Source: Streptococcus sp. LQJ-218
Lineage (GTDB): Bacteria; Bacillota; Bacilli; Lactobacillales; Streptococcaceae
Reading direction: 5' to 3'
Length of the DNA: 51,693 nucleotides
Assembly (NCBI RefSeq): GCF_003428885.1
Contig: NZ_QQRU01000011.1
Location: forward strand, 1-51,693
Under the pieces are notes generated by a model. That model saw only the letters and a program-made list of their open reading frames with translations. It was not told where the DNA came from and did no database searches. Numbering within the stretch: position 1 is the first letter of the stretch; every line of letters begins with the position of its first letter. Shown here piece after piece: positions 33,381-41,035 of the stretch. The position numbers and the translations under genes were made by a program.

Positions 33381-36032
33381 ATGGCTGATAAAAAAACTGT
33401 GACACCAGAGGAAAAGAAACTTGCTGCTGAAAAGCATGTCGATGGTTTGGTGCAAAAAGCTCTAGTTGCTCTTGAAGAAATGCGTAAGTTGAACCAAGAG
33501 CAAGTTGACTACATCGTAGCTAAAGCATCAGTGGCGGCTTTGGATGCCCACGGAGAATTGGCTTTACATGCCTTTGAAGAAACAGGACGTGGTGTATTTG
33601 AAGATAAAGCGACTAAGAACTTGTTTGCTTGTGAACACGTGGTGAACAACATGCGTCACACTAAAACAGTTGGCATTATCGAAGAAGACGATGTAACAGG
33701 ATTGACTCTCATCGCTGAACCAGTTGGTGTTGTTTGTGGTATCACTCCAACAACAAACCCAACATCAACAGCGATCTTTAAGGCATTGATTTCATTGAAG
33801 ACTCGTAATCCAATCGTCTTTGCCTTCCACCCATCAGCTCAAGAATCATCAGCTCACGCAGCTCAAATCGTGCGTGATGCTGCGATTAAAGCAGGAGCTC
33901 CTGAAAACTGTGTACAGTGGATTACTCAACCATCTATGGAAGCAACTAGTGCGCTTATGAACCACGAAGGTGTTGCAACAATCCTTGCAACAGGTGGTAA
34001 TGCCATGGTTAAAGCTGCATACTCATGTGGTAAACCAGCTCTTGGGGTAGGTGCCGGAAACGTTCCAGCTTATGTTGAAAAATCAGCTAACATCCGCCAA
34101 GCTGCTCACGATATCGTCATGTCTAAATCATTTGATAACGGTATGGTCTGTGCATCTGAACAAGCGGTTATTATCGATAAAGAAATTTATGATGAATTTG
34201 TAGCAGAGTTCAAATCTTACCACACTTACTTTGTAAACAAAAAAGAAAAAGCCCTTCTTGAAGAGTTCTGCTTCGGCGTGAAAGCAAACAGCAAAAACTG
34301 TGCTGGTGCAAAATTGAACGCTGACATCGTTGGTAAACCAGCAACTTGGATTGCAGAACAAGCAGGATTTACTGTTCCAGAAGGAACAAACATTCTTGCT
34401 GCAGAATGTAAAGAAGTTGGTGAAAATGAGCCATTGACTCGTGAAAAATTGTCACCAGTTATCGCCGTTTTGAAATCTGAAAGCCGTGAGGATGGTATTA
34501 CTAAGGCTCGTCAAATGGTTGAATTTAACGGTCTTGGACACTCAGCAGCTATCCACACAGCTGACGAAGAATTGACTAAAGAATTTGGTAAAGCTGTTAA
34601 AGCTATTCGTGTTATCTGTAACTCACCTTCTACTTTCGGTGGTATCGGGGACGTTTACAATGCCTTCTTGCCATCATTGACACTTGGATGTGGTTCTTAC
34701 GGACGCAACTCAGTTGGGGATAACGTTAGTGCCATTAACCTCTTGAACATCAAAAAAGTCGGAAGACGGAGAAATAACATGCAATGGATGAAACTTCCTT
34801 CAAAAACATACTTTGAACGTGATTCAATTCAATACCTTCAAAAATGTCGTGACGTAGAACGTGTCATGATCGTTACTGACCATGCCATGGTAGAGCTTGG
34901 TTTCCTTGATCGTATCATCGAACAACTTGACCTTCGTCGCAATAAGGTTGTTTACCAAATCTTTGCAGATGTAGAACCAGATCCAGATATCACTACAGTT
35001 GAGCGTGGTACTGAGATCATGCGTGCTTTCAAACCAGATACAATCATCGCTCTCGGTGGTGGATCTCCAATGGATGCTGCTAAAGTAATGTGGCTCTTCT
35101 ACGAACAACCAGAAGTAGACTTCCGTGACCTTGTACAAAAATTCATGGATATCCGTAAACGTGCCTTCAAATTCCCATTGCTTGGTAAGAAGACTAAATT
35201 CATCGCGATTCCAACTACATCTGGTACAGGGTCTGAAGTAACACCATTTGCCGTTATCTCTGATAAAGCAAACAACCGCAAATACCCAATCGCTGACTAC
35301 TCATTGACACCAACTGTGGCAATCGTAGACCCTGCTTTGGTATTGACAGTTCCTGGATTTGTTGCTGCGGATACTGGTATGGACGTATTGACCCACGCGA
35401 CTGAAGCATACGTATCCCAAATGGCTAGCGACTACACTGACGGTCTTGCGCTTCAAGCTATCAAACTTGTATTTGAAAACCTTGAAAGCTCAGTTAAGAA
35501 TGCAGACTTCCACTCACGTGAGAAAATGCATAACGCTTCAACAATCGCTGGTATGGCCTTTGCTAATGCCTTCCTAGGTATTTCTCACTCAATGGCCCAT
35601 AAGATTGGTGCCCAATTCCACACAATCCACGGTCGTACAAATGCAATTTTGCTTCCATACGTCATCCGCTACAATGGTACACGTCCAGCTAAGACAGCAA
35701 CATGGCCTAAGTACAACTACTACCGTGCAGATGAAAAATACCAAGATATCGCTCGCATGCTCGGCCTTCCAGCTTCTACTCCAGAAGAAGGTGTGGAATC
35801 TTACGCAAAAGCTGTCTACGAACTCGGTGAGCGCGTAGGTATCCAAATGAACTTCAAAGCACAAGGAATTGATGAAAAAGAATGGAAAGAACATTCACGT
35901 GAATTGGCCTTCCTTGCTTATGAAGATCAATGTTCACCAGCTAACCCACGTCTTCCAATGGTTGACCACATGCAAGAAATCATCGAAGATGCTTACTATG
36001 GCTACAAAGAAAGACCAGGACGCCGCAAATAA
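33381..36032 (+). CDS. adhE: Bifunctional acetaldehyde-CoA/alcohol dehydrogenase
   Basis: An 883-residue two-domain enzyme that makes ethanol from acetyl-CoA and reoxidises two NADH in fermentation. The N-terminal aldehyde dehydrogenase half (to about 440) has GVVCGITPTTNPTSTAIFK and the catalytic Cys in SFDNGMVCASEQ. The C-terminal iron-dependent half (from about 470) has IIALGGGSPMDAAKVMW, TTSGTGSEVTPFAV and GISHSMAHKIGAQFHTIHG. AdhE forms spirosome filaments. I choose the ATG at 33381 behind GGAGGA; the open frame begins at 33312. Confidence 0.97.
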   Translation: MADKKTVTPEEKKLAAEKHVDGLVQKALVALEEMRKLNQEQVDYIVAKASVAALDAHGELALHAFEETGRGVFEDKATKNLFACEHVVNNMRHTKTVGIIEEDDVTGLTLIAEPVGVVCGITPTTNPTSTAIFKALISLKTRNPIVFAFHPSAQESSAHAAQIVRDAAIKAGAPENCVQWITQPSMEATSALMNHEGVATILATGGNAMVKAAYSCGKPALGVGAGNVPAYVEKSANIRQAAHDIVMSKSFDNGMVCASEQAVIIDKEIYDEFVAEFKSYHTYFVNKKEKALLEEFCFGVKANSKNCAGAKLNADIVGKPATWIAEQAGFTVPEGTNILAAECKEVGENEPLTREKLSPVIAVLKSESREDGITKARQMVEFNGLGHSAAIHTADEELTKEFGKAVKAIRVICNSPSTFGGIGDVYNAFLPSLTLGCGSYGRNSVGDNVSAINLLNIKKVGRRRNNMQWMKLPSKTYFERDSIQYLQKCRDVERVMIVTDHAMVELGFLDRIIEQLDLRRNKVVYQIFADVEPDPDITTVERGTEIMRAFKPDTIIALGGGSPMDAAKVMWLFYEQPEVDFRDLVQKFMDIRKRAFKFPLLGKKTKFIAIPTTSGTGSEVTPFAVISDKANNRKYPIADYSLTPTVAIVDPALVLTVPGFVAADTGMDVLTHATEAYVSQMASDYTDGLALQAIKLVFENLESSVKNADFHSREKMHNASTIAGMAFANAFLGISHSMAHKIGAQFHTIHGRTNAILLPYVIRYNGTRPAKTATWPKYNYYRADEKYQDIARMLGLPASTPEEGVESYAKAVYELGERVGIQMNFKAQGIDEKEWKEHSRELAFLAYEDQCSPANPRLPMVDHMQEIIEDAYYGYKERPGRRK

Positions 36033-36045
36033 TTAATTATCAGCC

Positions 36046-36074
36046 TAGAGGCAGGAATTTCCTGTCTCTTTTTT
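36046..36074 (+). terminator. Terminator after adhE
   Basis: AGAGGCAGG pairs with CCTGTCTCT, followed by TTTTTG. Confidence 0.85.
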
Positions 36075-36163
36075 GTAATTCTATTTGAAAAATGGTATAA
36101 TCATCGCATATGTTTATTTGAAAATCAAAGCTTTGATAATCGTGCGAGGGAGAAATCTAAGAG

Positions 36164-37075
36164 ATGAATGATCTAGGGGAAAAGGTAAGACTTCTTAGAG
36201 AAGAGAAAGGACTTAGTCGCCCTGTTTTTTGTGGAGATGAGTCAGAACTGTCAGTCCGTCAGTTGGTGAGAATCGAAAAAGGAGAATTTCGCCCGACGAT
36301 AAAAACACTAGAATATATTGCAGATAGATTAGAAATTCCGTCCTATGTCTTGATGCCAGATTATAAGGAATTACCGAAGCGTTACCAAGAATTAAAATAC
36401 TTTCTACTTCATCATCCTGACTATGGAGACAAAGAGTTGCAGGAACAAAAGGAAGAATATTTTGATGAGATTTTTGAGTGTTTTTATGATGACCTGCCCC
36501 GTGATGAGAAGATGATAGTGGATTGTCTTCAAGCTATAGATGAGGTGAGGGCGACGGATAATGAACAGTATGGAATAGCGCTTTTAGATGAATCTTTTGA
36601 GGAGCTTTGGAATCAAAGAGAATTTTCCTTTTCAGAACTTTTAAAAATTAGATTGTATTTTTTGTGTAGTTATTTAGAAAATATAAAAAAAGGACAGTTA
36701 TCTATTAGCGAACAGCAGAAACTTCAATTAATGTTTCAAAAAGTGTGTAATAACGTAGAAAATAGCAGTACCGACGATTTATTTCTTGTTCGTGATGTGT
36801 TATTTGCAGGGCTGGGAAGTTGTGAATTGCTGAATGACTTAGAATTATTTAAGTTAGCTGTGGAAAAACTTAATTGGATTTCTGAAAAAACACGAGATTT
36901 TCAAAAACAACCGATTGTCTTGATGGTGGAGTGGAAATATTATATTCAGACGGATTATGATACAGCCAAACAAAAGTATGAAGAAGCAAAAATGATGGCG
37001 AGGATGTTTGGCAATGAGAAGTTAATCGTTAGTTTAGATAATGAATGGGCTGAGGACCTAGAAAGATACCGTTAA
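36164..37075 (+). CDS. XRE-family regulator of the PlcR/Rgg-like type
   Basis: A 303-residue cytosolic protein with an N-terminal XRE helix-turn-helix (VRLLREEKGLSRPVFCGDES, LSVRQLVRIEKGEFRPTIKT) and a helical C-terminal region of about 220 residues with TPR-like repeats (for example DTAKQKYEEAKMMARMFGNE). This layout belongs to RRNPP regulators, many of which bind small signal peptides. I see no convincing peptide gene beside it. It may control the downstream ABC exporter, which starts about 150 bp later on the same strand behind a separate promoter. Confidence 0.8.
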   Translation: MNDLGEKVRLLREEKGLSRPVFCGDESELSVRQLVRIEKGEFRPTIKTLEYIADRLEIPSYVLMPDYKELPKRYQELKYFLLHHPDYGDKELQEQKEEYFDEIFECFYDDLPRDEKMIVDCLQAIDEVRATDNEQYGIALLDESFEELWNQREFSFSELLKIRLYFLCSYLENIKKGQLSISEQQKLQLMFQKVCNNVENSSTDDLFLVRDVLFAGLGSCELLNDLELFKLAVEKLNWISEKTRDFQKQPIVLMVEWKYYIQTDYDTAKQKYEEAKMMARMFGNEKLIVSLDNEWAEDLERYR

Positions 37076-37087
37076 ATGGTTTATAGG

Positions 37088-37124
37088 AGTGACATTTCTG
37101 TCATTGGTGAAATGTCGCTTTTTT
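37088..37124 (+). terminator. Terminator after the XRE regulator gene
   Basis: GTGACATTTC pairs with GAAATGTCGC, followed by TTTTTTG. Confidence 0.8.
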
Positions 37125-37151
37125 GTTACAATGAATTTTACTAGGTATACA
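37123..37151 (+). promoter_or_regulatory. Promoter of the ABC exporter genes
   Basis: TTGTTA (37123-37128) and TATACA (37146-37151) are separated by 17 bp, right after the regulator terminator. Confidence 0.6.
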
Positions 37152-37228
37152 TTTGGTGCTGATGTCGCTTGAAGGATTTTCTATCAGTATGATGTATGAC
37201 GATAAATGTTTCAAACAAGGAGATAAGA

Positions 37229-37912
37229 ATGTCCATTTTATCCATTAAAAATATTTCAAAGTTTTACACTTTGGACGGTAAGCATCAAGAGCAGGCCCTA
37301 AGAAATATTAACCTGCAGATTGCAAAAGGTAAAATTACAGCGATTTACGGTCCATCAGGCTGTGGCAAAACTAGCTTGCTAAACATTATCAGTGGTCTAG
37401 ATAGACAATACGAAGGAGTTTTAGAGTTTAAAGGGGAATCCCTCCGTGACTTATCAGAGATTGACCTAACTCAATTTCGTAAAGATAAGATTGGATTTGT
37501 ATTTCAAAATTTTAACCTCATTCCTCATCAGTCTGTCTTGGACAATGTCAAGCTCCCTCTCTATGTCAAAGATTTATCTGACAGGGAGATGACAATGATT
37601 GCAAAGGAGCAATTAAGTAACTTGGGCATGGAGCCTTTTATGGCTAAAAATGTTAAACAGCTTTCTGGAGGTCAAAAGCAACGTGTAGCCATTGCGCGTG
37701 CTCTGGTCAATCAACCGGATATGATTGTAGCTGATGAGCCAACAGGGTCACTGGATTCTCAATCCCAAGAAAAGGTATTGGAGGTATTTAAAAATTTAGC
37801 CCAAACAGGGAAAACAGTAGTGATCGTAACCCATAATCCAGAGGTTGCCGAATATGCAGATGTGATTATCAAAATGAAGGATGGTGAAGTCGTTGAAGAA
37901 GTCAAAAAATAA
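37229..37912 (+). CDS. ABC transporter ATP-binding protein (MacB/LolD type)
   Basis: A 227-residue ATPase with Walker A YGPSGCGKTSLLN near residue 38, Q-loop VFQNFNLIPHQSVLDNV, signature LSGGQKQRVAIARALV, Walker B MIVADEPTGSLDSQ and the switch His in VIVTHN. It belongs to the family that drives mechanotransmission or export with FtsX-like permeases. Start 37229 (MSILSIKNIS) has AAGGAG upstream; the open frame begins at 37196. Its last codons run through an A6 tract, beyond which the permease frame continues (see permease). Confidence 0.93.
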   Translation: MSILSIKNISKFYTLDGKHQEQALRNINLQIAKGKITAIYGPSGCGKTSLLNIISGLDRQYEGVLEFKGESLRDLSEIDLTQFRKDKIGFVFQNFNLIPHQSVLDNVKLPLYVKDLSDREMTMIAKEQLSNLGMEPFMAKNVKQLSGGQKQRVAIARALVNQPDMIVADEPTGSLDSQSQEKVLEVFKNLAQTGKTVVIVTHNPEVAEYADVIIKMKDGEVVEEVKK

Positions 37913-39182
37913 AGGATTATCATTAAAAAATAAATTCAAACTTTCTTTAAATAACTTTATGGAAAGAAAGTGGCGTAACCTATTGATTGCGCTAGCAACC
38001 TCAATCGGTTTTGTAGGAGTCTTAATTTCTTTCGGCTTAGGAAATGCTTTGATTTCGATGATTGATGAAAATACGAATGGAGGTCAAATTCCTTCTCAAG
38101 TTCAGATTGCTTTAAACACAGAGAATGCTGGACGAGGCTTTTTGAACCAAGATGATAAGAACTATATCGTGGATACAGTTGGGAAAGAAGCTATTAAATA
38201 TTTGGAGAGTCCTTTTGGGATGATCATGTCAACTATTACTATAGATGGACAAGAAATGGATCTGAGCCAAACGATGCCATCTTATGCTCAAGTGGTGAGT
38301 TTATATGAGGATACAAGTATCTCCGTTAGCAGTAATGAGAAAGAAAAAGTGCTAGCAGGGCCTATATACACTGATGCAAAGGAGCAGGGTTTGACGATTC
38401 CGATGAGTCTACTAAAAAATTGGAATGAACAGACAGGAAACAATCTGACAGCTAGTGATGTTATAGGCAAAACAGTATCGGCAAGCATTGTAGAAAATGG
38501 GGCTGAAGGTAGCAAGACTTCTCAATTTCAAACAAAAATTGTACGTGTGATCAATGATGAAGATGACATGGAGGACAGCAACAGTTTCATGCCGTCTCAT
38601 CAAATGGAAACGATTTTGAAAGAAGCTGGATTTACAAAAGCTGTATCTTATTTTATCTTGGAACTCAAAGATCCATCACAGACAAAAGCGGTAACAGAAG
38701 AATTACAGAAAAATAAGAAGTATACTGTCCTTTCTCAACAGAAGATTCTTGATATTGTGATTACCTTTATTCGTGTCATTCAGGGATTGTTGATTGTGCT
38801 TTCATCACAAGCTATTGTGGTAGCAGCGGTCATGATTGGTATTATCATTTACATCAATATCATGCAACGTTCTAAGGAAATAGGTGTCATGAAGGCAGTT
38901 GGTTATCAAAATCGTGATGTCAAAGGAATTTTTATTTACGAGGCTATCTGGATTGTAGGCATCGCCTTGCTATTAGCATTTTTGGTTGCACAAGGGGTGG
39001 GAAGTTTGGCGAATGCGATTGTGAGTCATTTTTACCCATCCATCACGAAGGTTTTTGAATTAAATCTTCTATCTATTTTAGGAACTCTAGCTTTCGCTCT
39101 ATTACTTGGTTATGTCTCAGCCTACTTCCCAGCACGTAAAATTAGTAAAATGGATCCTGTAGAATCGCTACGATACGAATAG
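37881..39182 (+). CDS. FtsX-like ABC transporter permease
   Basis: A 433-residue MacB/FtsX-type permease: one membrane helix at about 35-57 (NLLIALATSIGFVGVLISFG), a large extracytoplasmic domain to about 285, then three membrane helices and the end motif SAYFPARKISKMDPVESLRYE. The frame overlaps the ATPase gene by 32 bp and its first ATG (37881) has no spaced ribosome site. Removing one A from AAAAAA at 37904-37909 would join the two frames into one protein, and single-chain ATPase-permeases of this sort occur in Gram-positives. Substrate is unknown; it lies near a bacteriocin but is a separate unit. Confidence 0.85.
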   Translation: MVKSLKKSKNKGLSLKNKFKLSLNNFMERKWRNLLIALATSIGFVGVLISFGLGNALISMIDENTNGGQIPSQVQIALNTENAGRGFLNQDDKNYIVDTVGKEAIKYLESPFGMIMSTITIDGQEMDLSQTMPSYAQVVSLYEDTSISVSSNEKEKVLAGPIYTDAKEQGLTIPMSLLKNWNEQTGNNLTASDVIGKTVSASIVENGAEGSKTSQFQTKIVRVINDEDDMEDSNSFMPSHQMETILKEAGFTKAVSYFILELKDPSQTKAVTEELQKNKKYTVLSQQKILDIVITFIRVIQGLLIVLSSQAIVVAAVMIGIIIYINIMQRSKEIGVMKAVGYQNRDVKGIFIYEAIWIVGIALLLAFLVAQGVGSLANAIVSHFYPSITKVFELNLLSILGTLAFALLLGYVSAYFPARKISKMDPVESLRYE

Positions 39183-39490
39183 TTAAGGACGTTACTAGAT
39201 TATCATCCCTAAAAAGAAACTGGTAACTTCTCAAACTAACTTCCAGTTTCCCACAACCTAGCTTTTAGTATGAGAAAAACGCGTGAAACCAGTGGAAATC
39301 CGTCTTAGACTAACTTCCACTGGTTTTCTTTTTCTTGCTATATAAGGGTTCAAAAGCGAAAAGACTCAGAAAAAAGTGCACGACAAATAGCCCTAAAACG
39401 GAGTCGTCTTAGAGTAAATTCCAGTTGCTAGCGTTTAGTGTGAGACTTTTCGATGGTGATAAGATGTTTAGTTAGAGGGGAAACTTCCCT
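39183..39490. other. Gene-free stretch with IS-end-like repeats
   Basis: No gene is seen. Two diverged copies of a motif, about 39234-39275 (AACTAACTTCCAG to TAGTATGAG) and 39411-39451 (AGTAAATTCCAG to TAGTGTGAG), and a third partial copy near 39303 (CTTAGACTAACTTCCA) suggest remnants of IS ends next to the IS30-family fragment. A terminator hairpin lies inside. Confidence 0.5.
39286..39335 (+). terminator. Hairpin terminator downstream of the ABC permease
   Basis: AACCAGTGGAA (39288-39298) and TTCCACTGGTT (39315-39325) form a perfect 11-bp stem, followed by TTCTTTTTC. Confidence 0.7.
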
Positions 39491-39859
39491 TTATTTCAAT
39501 AAATCAGGTGATAAGTGTGTGTCTTCTGGTTTGACAAATTGGCAACCCAAAAGAGGAGCGATGTCCTTGCCAAATGTGAAGGTGAAGACGTCGTAAGCAG
39601 ATTTCCCTTGAAACTCTTCTCGTTTCAAGGAATTGACATGGGAAATGACTAGATTGATGTCTTTCTGAGTTAAATGGTCAAAGGAAGTACCCTTGGGAAG
39701 AATGGCTCGCAAAACTGTATGGTTTTTCTCAATCCGCCCCTTCTGGTCAGGACGGCTAGGGTCGCAGAAGTAGAGGTGAGACTTCCCATCAATGTCTCGC
39801 TCAAGCTCCTCCACATAGGAGAACTCAGATCCCTTGTCCGTGCCGATGTAGATGAGCAC
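39491..39859 (-). pseudogene. IS30-family transposase, C-terminal remnant
   Basis: About 122 residues remain, with YIGTDKGSEFSYVEELER (second catalytic Asp region) and RPDQKGRIEKNHTVLRAILPKGTSFD (catalytic Glu region), followed by DINLVISHVNSLKREEFQGKSAYDVF. This is the end of an IS30-family DDE transposase. The N-terminal DNA-binding part and first Asp are missing, and similarity stops at about 39860. It cannot be active. Confidence 0.88.
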
Positions 39860-40032
39860 AATGAAAAATGCAGTTCAAAATTCGTGCTTCACAAACCAGC
39901 AAGATTTCTTACCAATTGATTGTTGGAGGCAAGGAAATGTAAGCCATCACTAAAGACAGTAAGATAAATGACGAAATGGCGAACTAAAAAGACAATTTTG
40001 TTGTTTTTGCCCAAAAAAACAAGACATATCTA

Positions 40033-40061
40033 TTGGTAGCGCTTTCAATTTTTATTATAAT
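40033..40061 (+). promoter_or_regulatory. Bacteriocin promoter with embedded cre site
   Basis: TTGGTA (40033-40038) and TATAAT (40056-40061) are 17 bp apart. TGGTAGCGCTTTCA (40034-40047) fits the CcpA consensus at 12 of 14 positions and covers the -35 box and half the spacer. Confidence 0.65.
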
Positions 40062-40134
40062 GTAATTGTAAATCATTAAGATTGGTAATCAAAAACTATA
40101 GAGAGAGGATTTTTGATTATGAAAAAAAATAAAA

Positions 40135-40650
40135 ATGGTGAGTGTTGCATTACTTAGTACAGTAATGTTGAATATAGCACTTACAGAAGGTGTTTTAGTT
40201 GTTCATGCTAATGAGGTGGTTTCAGCGACAAAGCTTGGAAATACTTTTAATGATTTATCGGAAGAATCTATTTTATTAATTTTAAAAGCAGTAGATGAAA
40301 TGCCACAAGGAATGTTGGAAAGAGGGAATCAGGAAGAAATTGATAAATATATGCTTAGCAAAGGTATAGATTTAAAATTTGATAATGAAGAACAGGTCAG
40401 GGACTTTTGGGGATATGTAGGTGCAGTTGCTTGGGCGGTAGGATCTGCTGCTATAGGTATTGCTATGCTTGCTAAAATTAAACAATTTATAGTAGCAGTA
40501 GGAACTATCAAGGCAGCCGCTTCCACTTTAATATCCATTGCTGAATCTGGAGCTAATTACGAAAATATTATAAAATTTGGATATGCTGTAGTGGATATGG
40601 AATCTACTATTTTGGAAATTAAGGCAATGGGTGATAACTGTTTTGAATAA
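40135..40650 (+). CDS. Streptococcin-type bacteriocin precursor, start affected by an A8 tract
   Basis: The frame encodes 171 residues from 40135: a hydrophobic leader (MVSVALLSTVMLNIALTEGVL) with signal-peptidase-like VVHANEV, an acidic middle (ESILLILKAVDEMPQGMLER), and a Gly/Ala-rich hydrophobic helix (GYVGAVAWAVGSAAIGIAML, IKAAASTLISIAES). Size, Sec signal and an adjacent small membrane protein fit the streptococcin A-M57-like bacteriocins. GAGAGAGGA lies 9 bases before ATG 40119, which is out of frame by one base; with A7 instead of A8 it would read MKKIKMVSVALL, a full signal peptide of a 176-residue precursor. As it stands, translation from 40119 stops after 12 codons. Confidence 0.75.
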   Translation: MVSVALLSTVMLNIALTEGVLVVHANEVVSATKLGNTFNDLSEESILLILKAVDEMPQGMLERGNQEEIDKYMLSKGIDLKFDNEEQVRDFWGYVGAVAWAVGSAAIGIAMLAKIKQFIVAVGTIKAAASTLISIAESGANYENIIKFGYAVVDMESTILEIKAMGDNCFE

Positions 40651-40858
40651 GAAATATAATGTCGTTTTATTTTTATTATTTATAGTCTATTTGTTTGGAT
40701 ACTTCACAATTTCAAAAAATTTAATTCCTATAATGTGTGTGATCCAAATATTTTTGTTAGAAAATATATTTAAATCTCAAAATAAGCTTATCCAAATAGG
40801 TAAAATCATAGTTATTATTGCTTCTATAATATTATTTATTGATAGTATACTAAATTAA
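40631..40858 (+). CDS. Small membrane protein, probable bacteriocin immunity protein
   Basis: A 75-residue protein from GTG 40631, 7 bases after AAGG, overlapping the bacteriocin frame by 20 bp. Three hydrophobic segments fill most of it (VVLFLLFIVYLFGYF, LIPIMCVIQIFLLENIF, IGKIIVIIASIILFIDS). Small multi-spanning proteins coupled to a bacteriocin gene usually give self-protection. That function is inferred from position and topology only. Confidence 0.65.
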   Translation: MITVLNKKYNVVLFLLFIVYLFGYFTISKNLIPIMCVIQIFLLENIFKSQNKLIQIGKIIVIIASIILFIDSILN

Positions 40859-40862
40859 GAGT

Positions 40863-40905
40863 CTGGGACAATAGTGTCTCGATTTTATCAAAAAAAGCAA
40901 CGGTT
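40863..40905 (+). repeat. Direct repeat, left copy, flanking the glycosylation cluster
   Basis: CTGGGACAATAG at the start and AAAGCAACGGTT at the end. It matches 46007-46049 in the same orientation at 42 of 43 positions. Confidence 0.9.
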
Positions 40906-40922
40906 TTGTGCCGTTGTTTTTT
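40893..40922 (+). terminator. Terminator after the bacteriocin/immunity genes
   Basis: GCAACGG pairs with CCGTTGT around a short loop, followed by TTTTTA. Its left arm is the end of the 43-bp repeat. Confidence 0.75.
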
Positions 40923-40971
40923 ACTTGGTTGCGATAGTCTTGGTAAAATAAAATTGATACCGCCTAAAATC

Positions 40972-41005
40972 GAAAAAATCTGCAGGAGTTTTTCACCCTG
41001 CAGAA
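40972..41005 (-). terminator. Minus-strand terminator of the glycosylation cluster
   Basis: CTGCAGG (40980-40986) and CCTGCAG (40997-41003) form a perfect stem; read on the minus strand it is followed by ATTTTTT. Confidence 0.75.
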
Positions 41006-41035
41006 ATCAGATTCATTCGCTTAGTATTCAGTGCT

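Noticed and set aside
37130..37171. A 13-codon frame next to the XRE regulator, considered as a signal peptide for an RRNPP system
   Set aside because: It lies over the ABC promoter, would start upstream of the transcript start, and lacks a ribosome site and a secretion signal.
39674..39919. Plus-strand frame of 81 codons
   Set aside because: It is antisense to the IS30-family transposase remnant and has no family resemblance or ribosome site.
37881..40858. The ABC exporter as the dedicated transporter of the bacteriocin
   Set aside because: The bacteriocin frame carries a Sec-type leader, has its own promoter, and is separated from the exporter by a terminator and IS debris.
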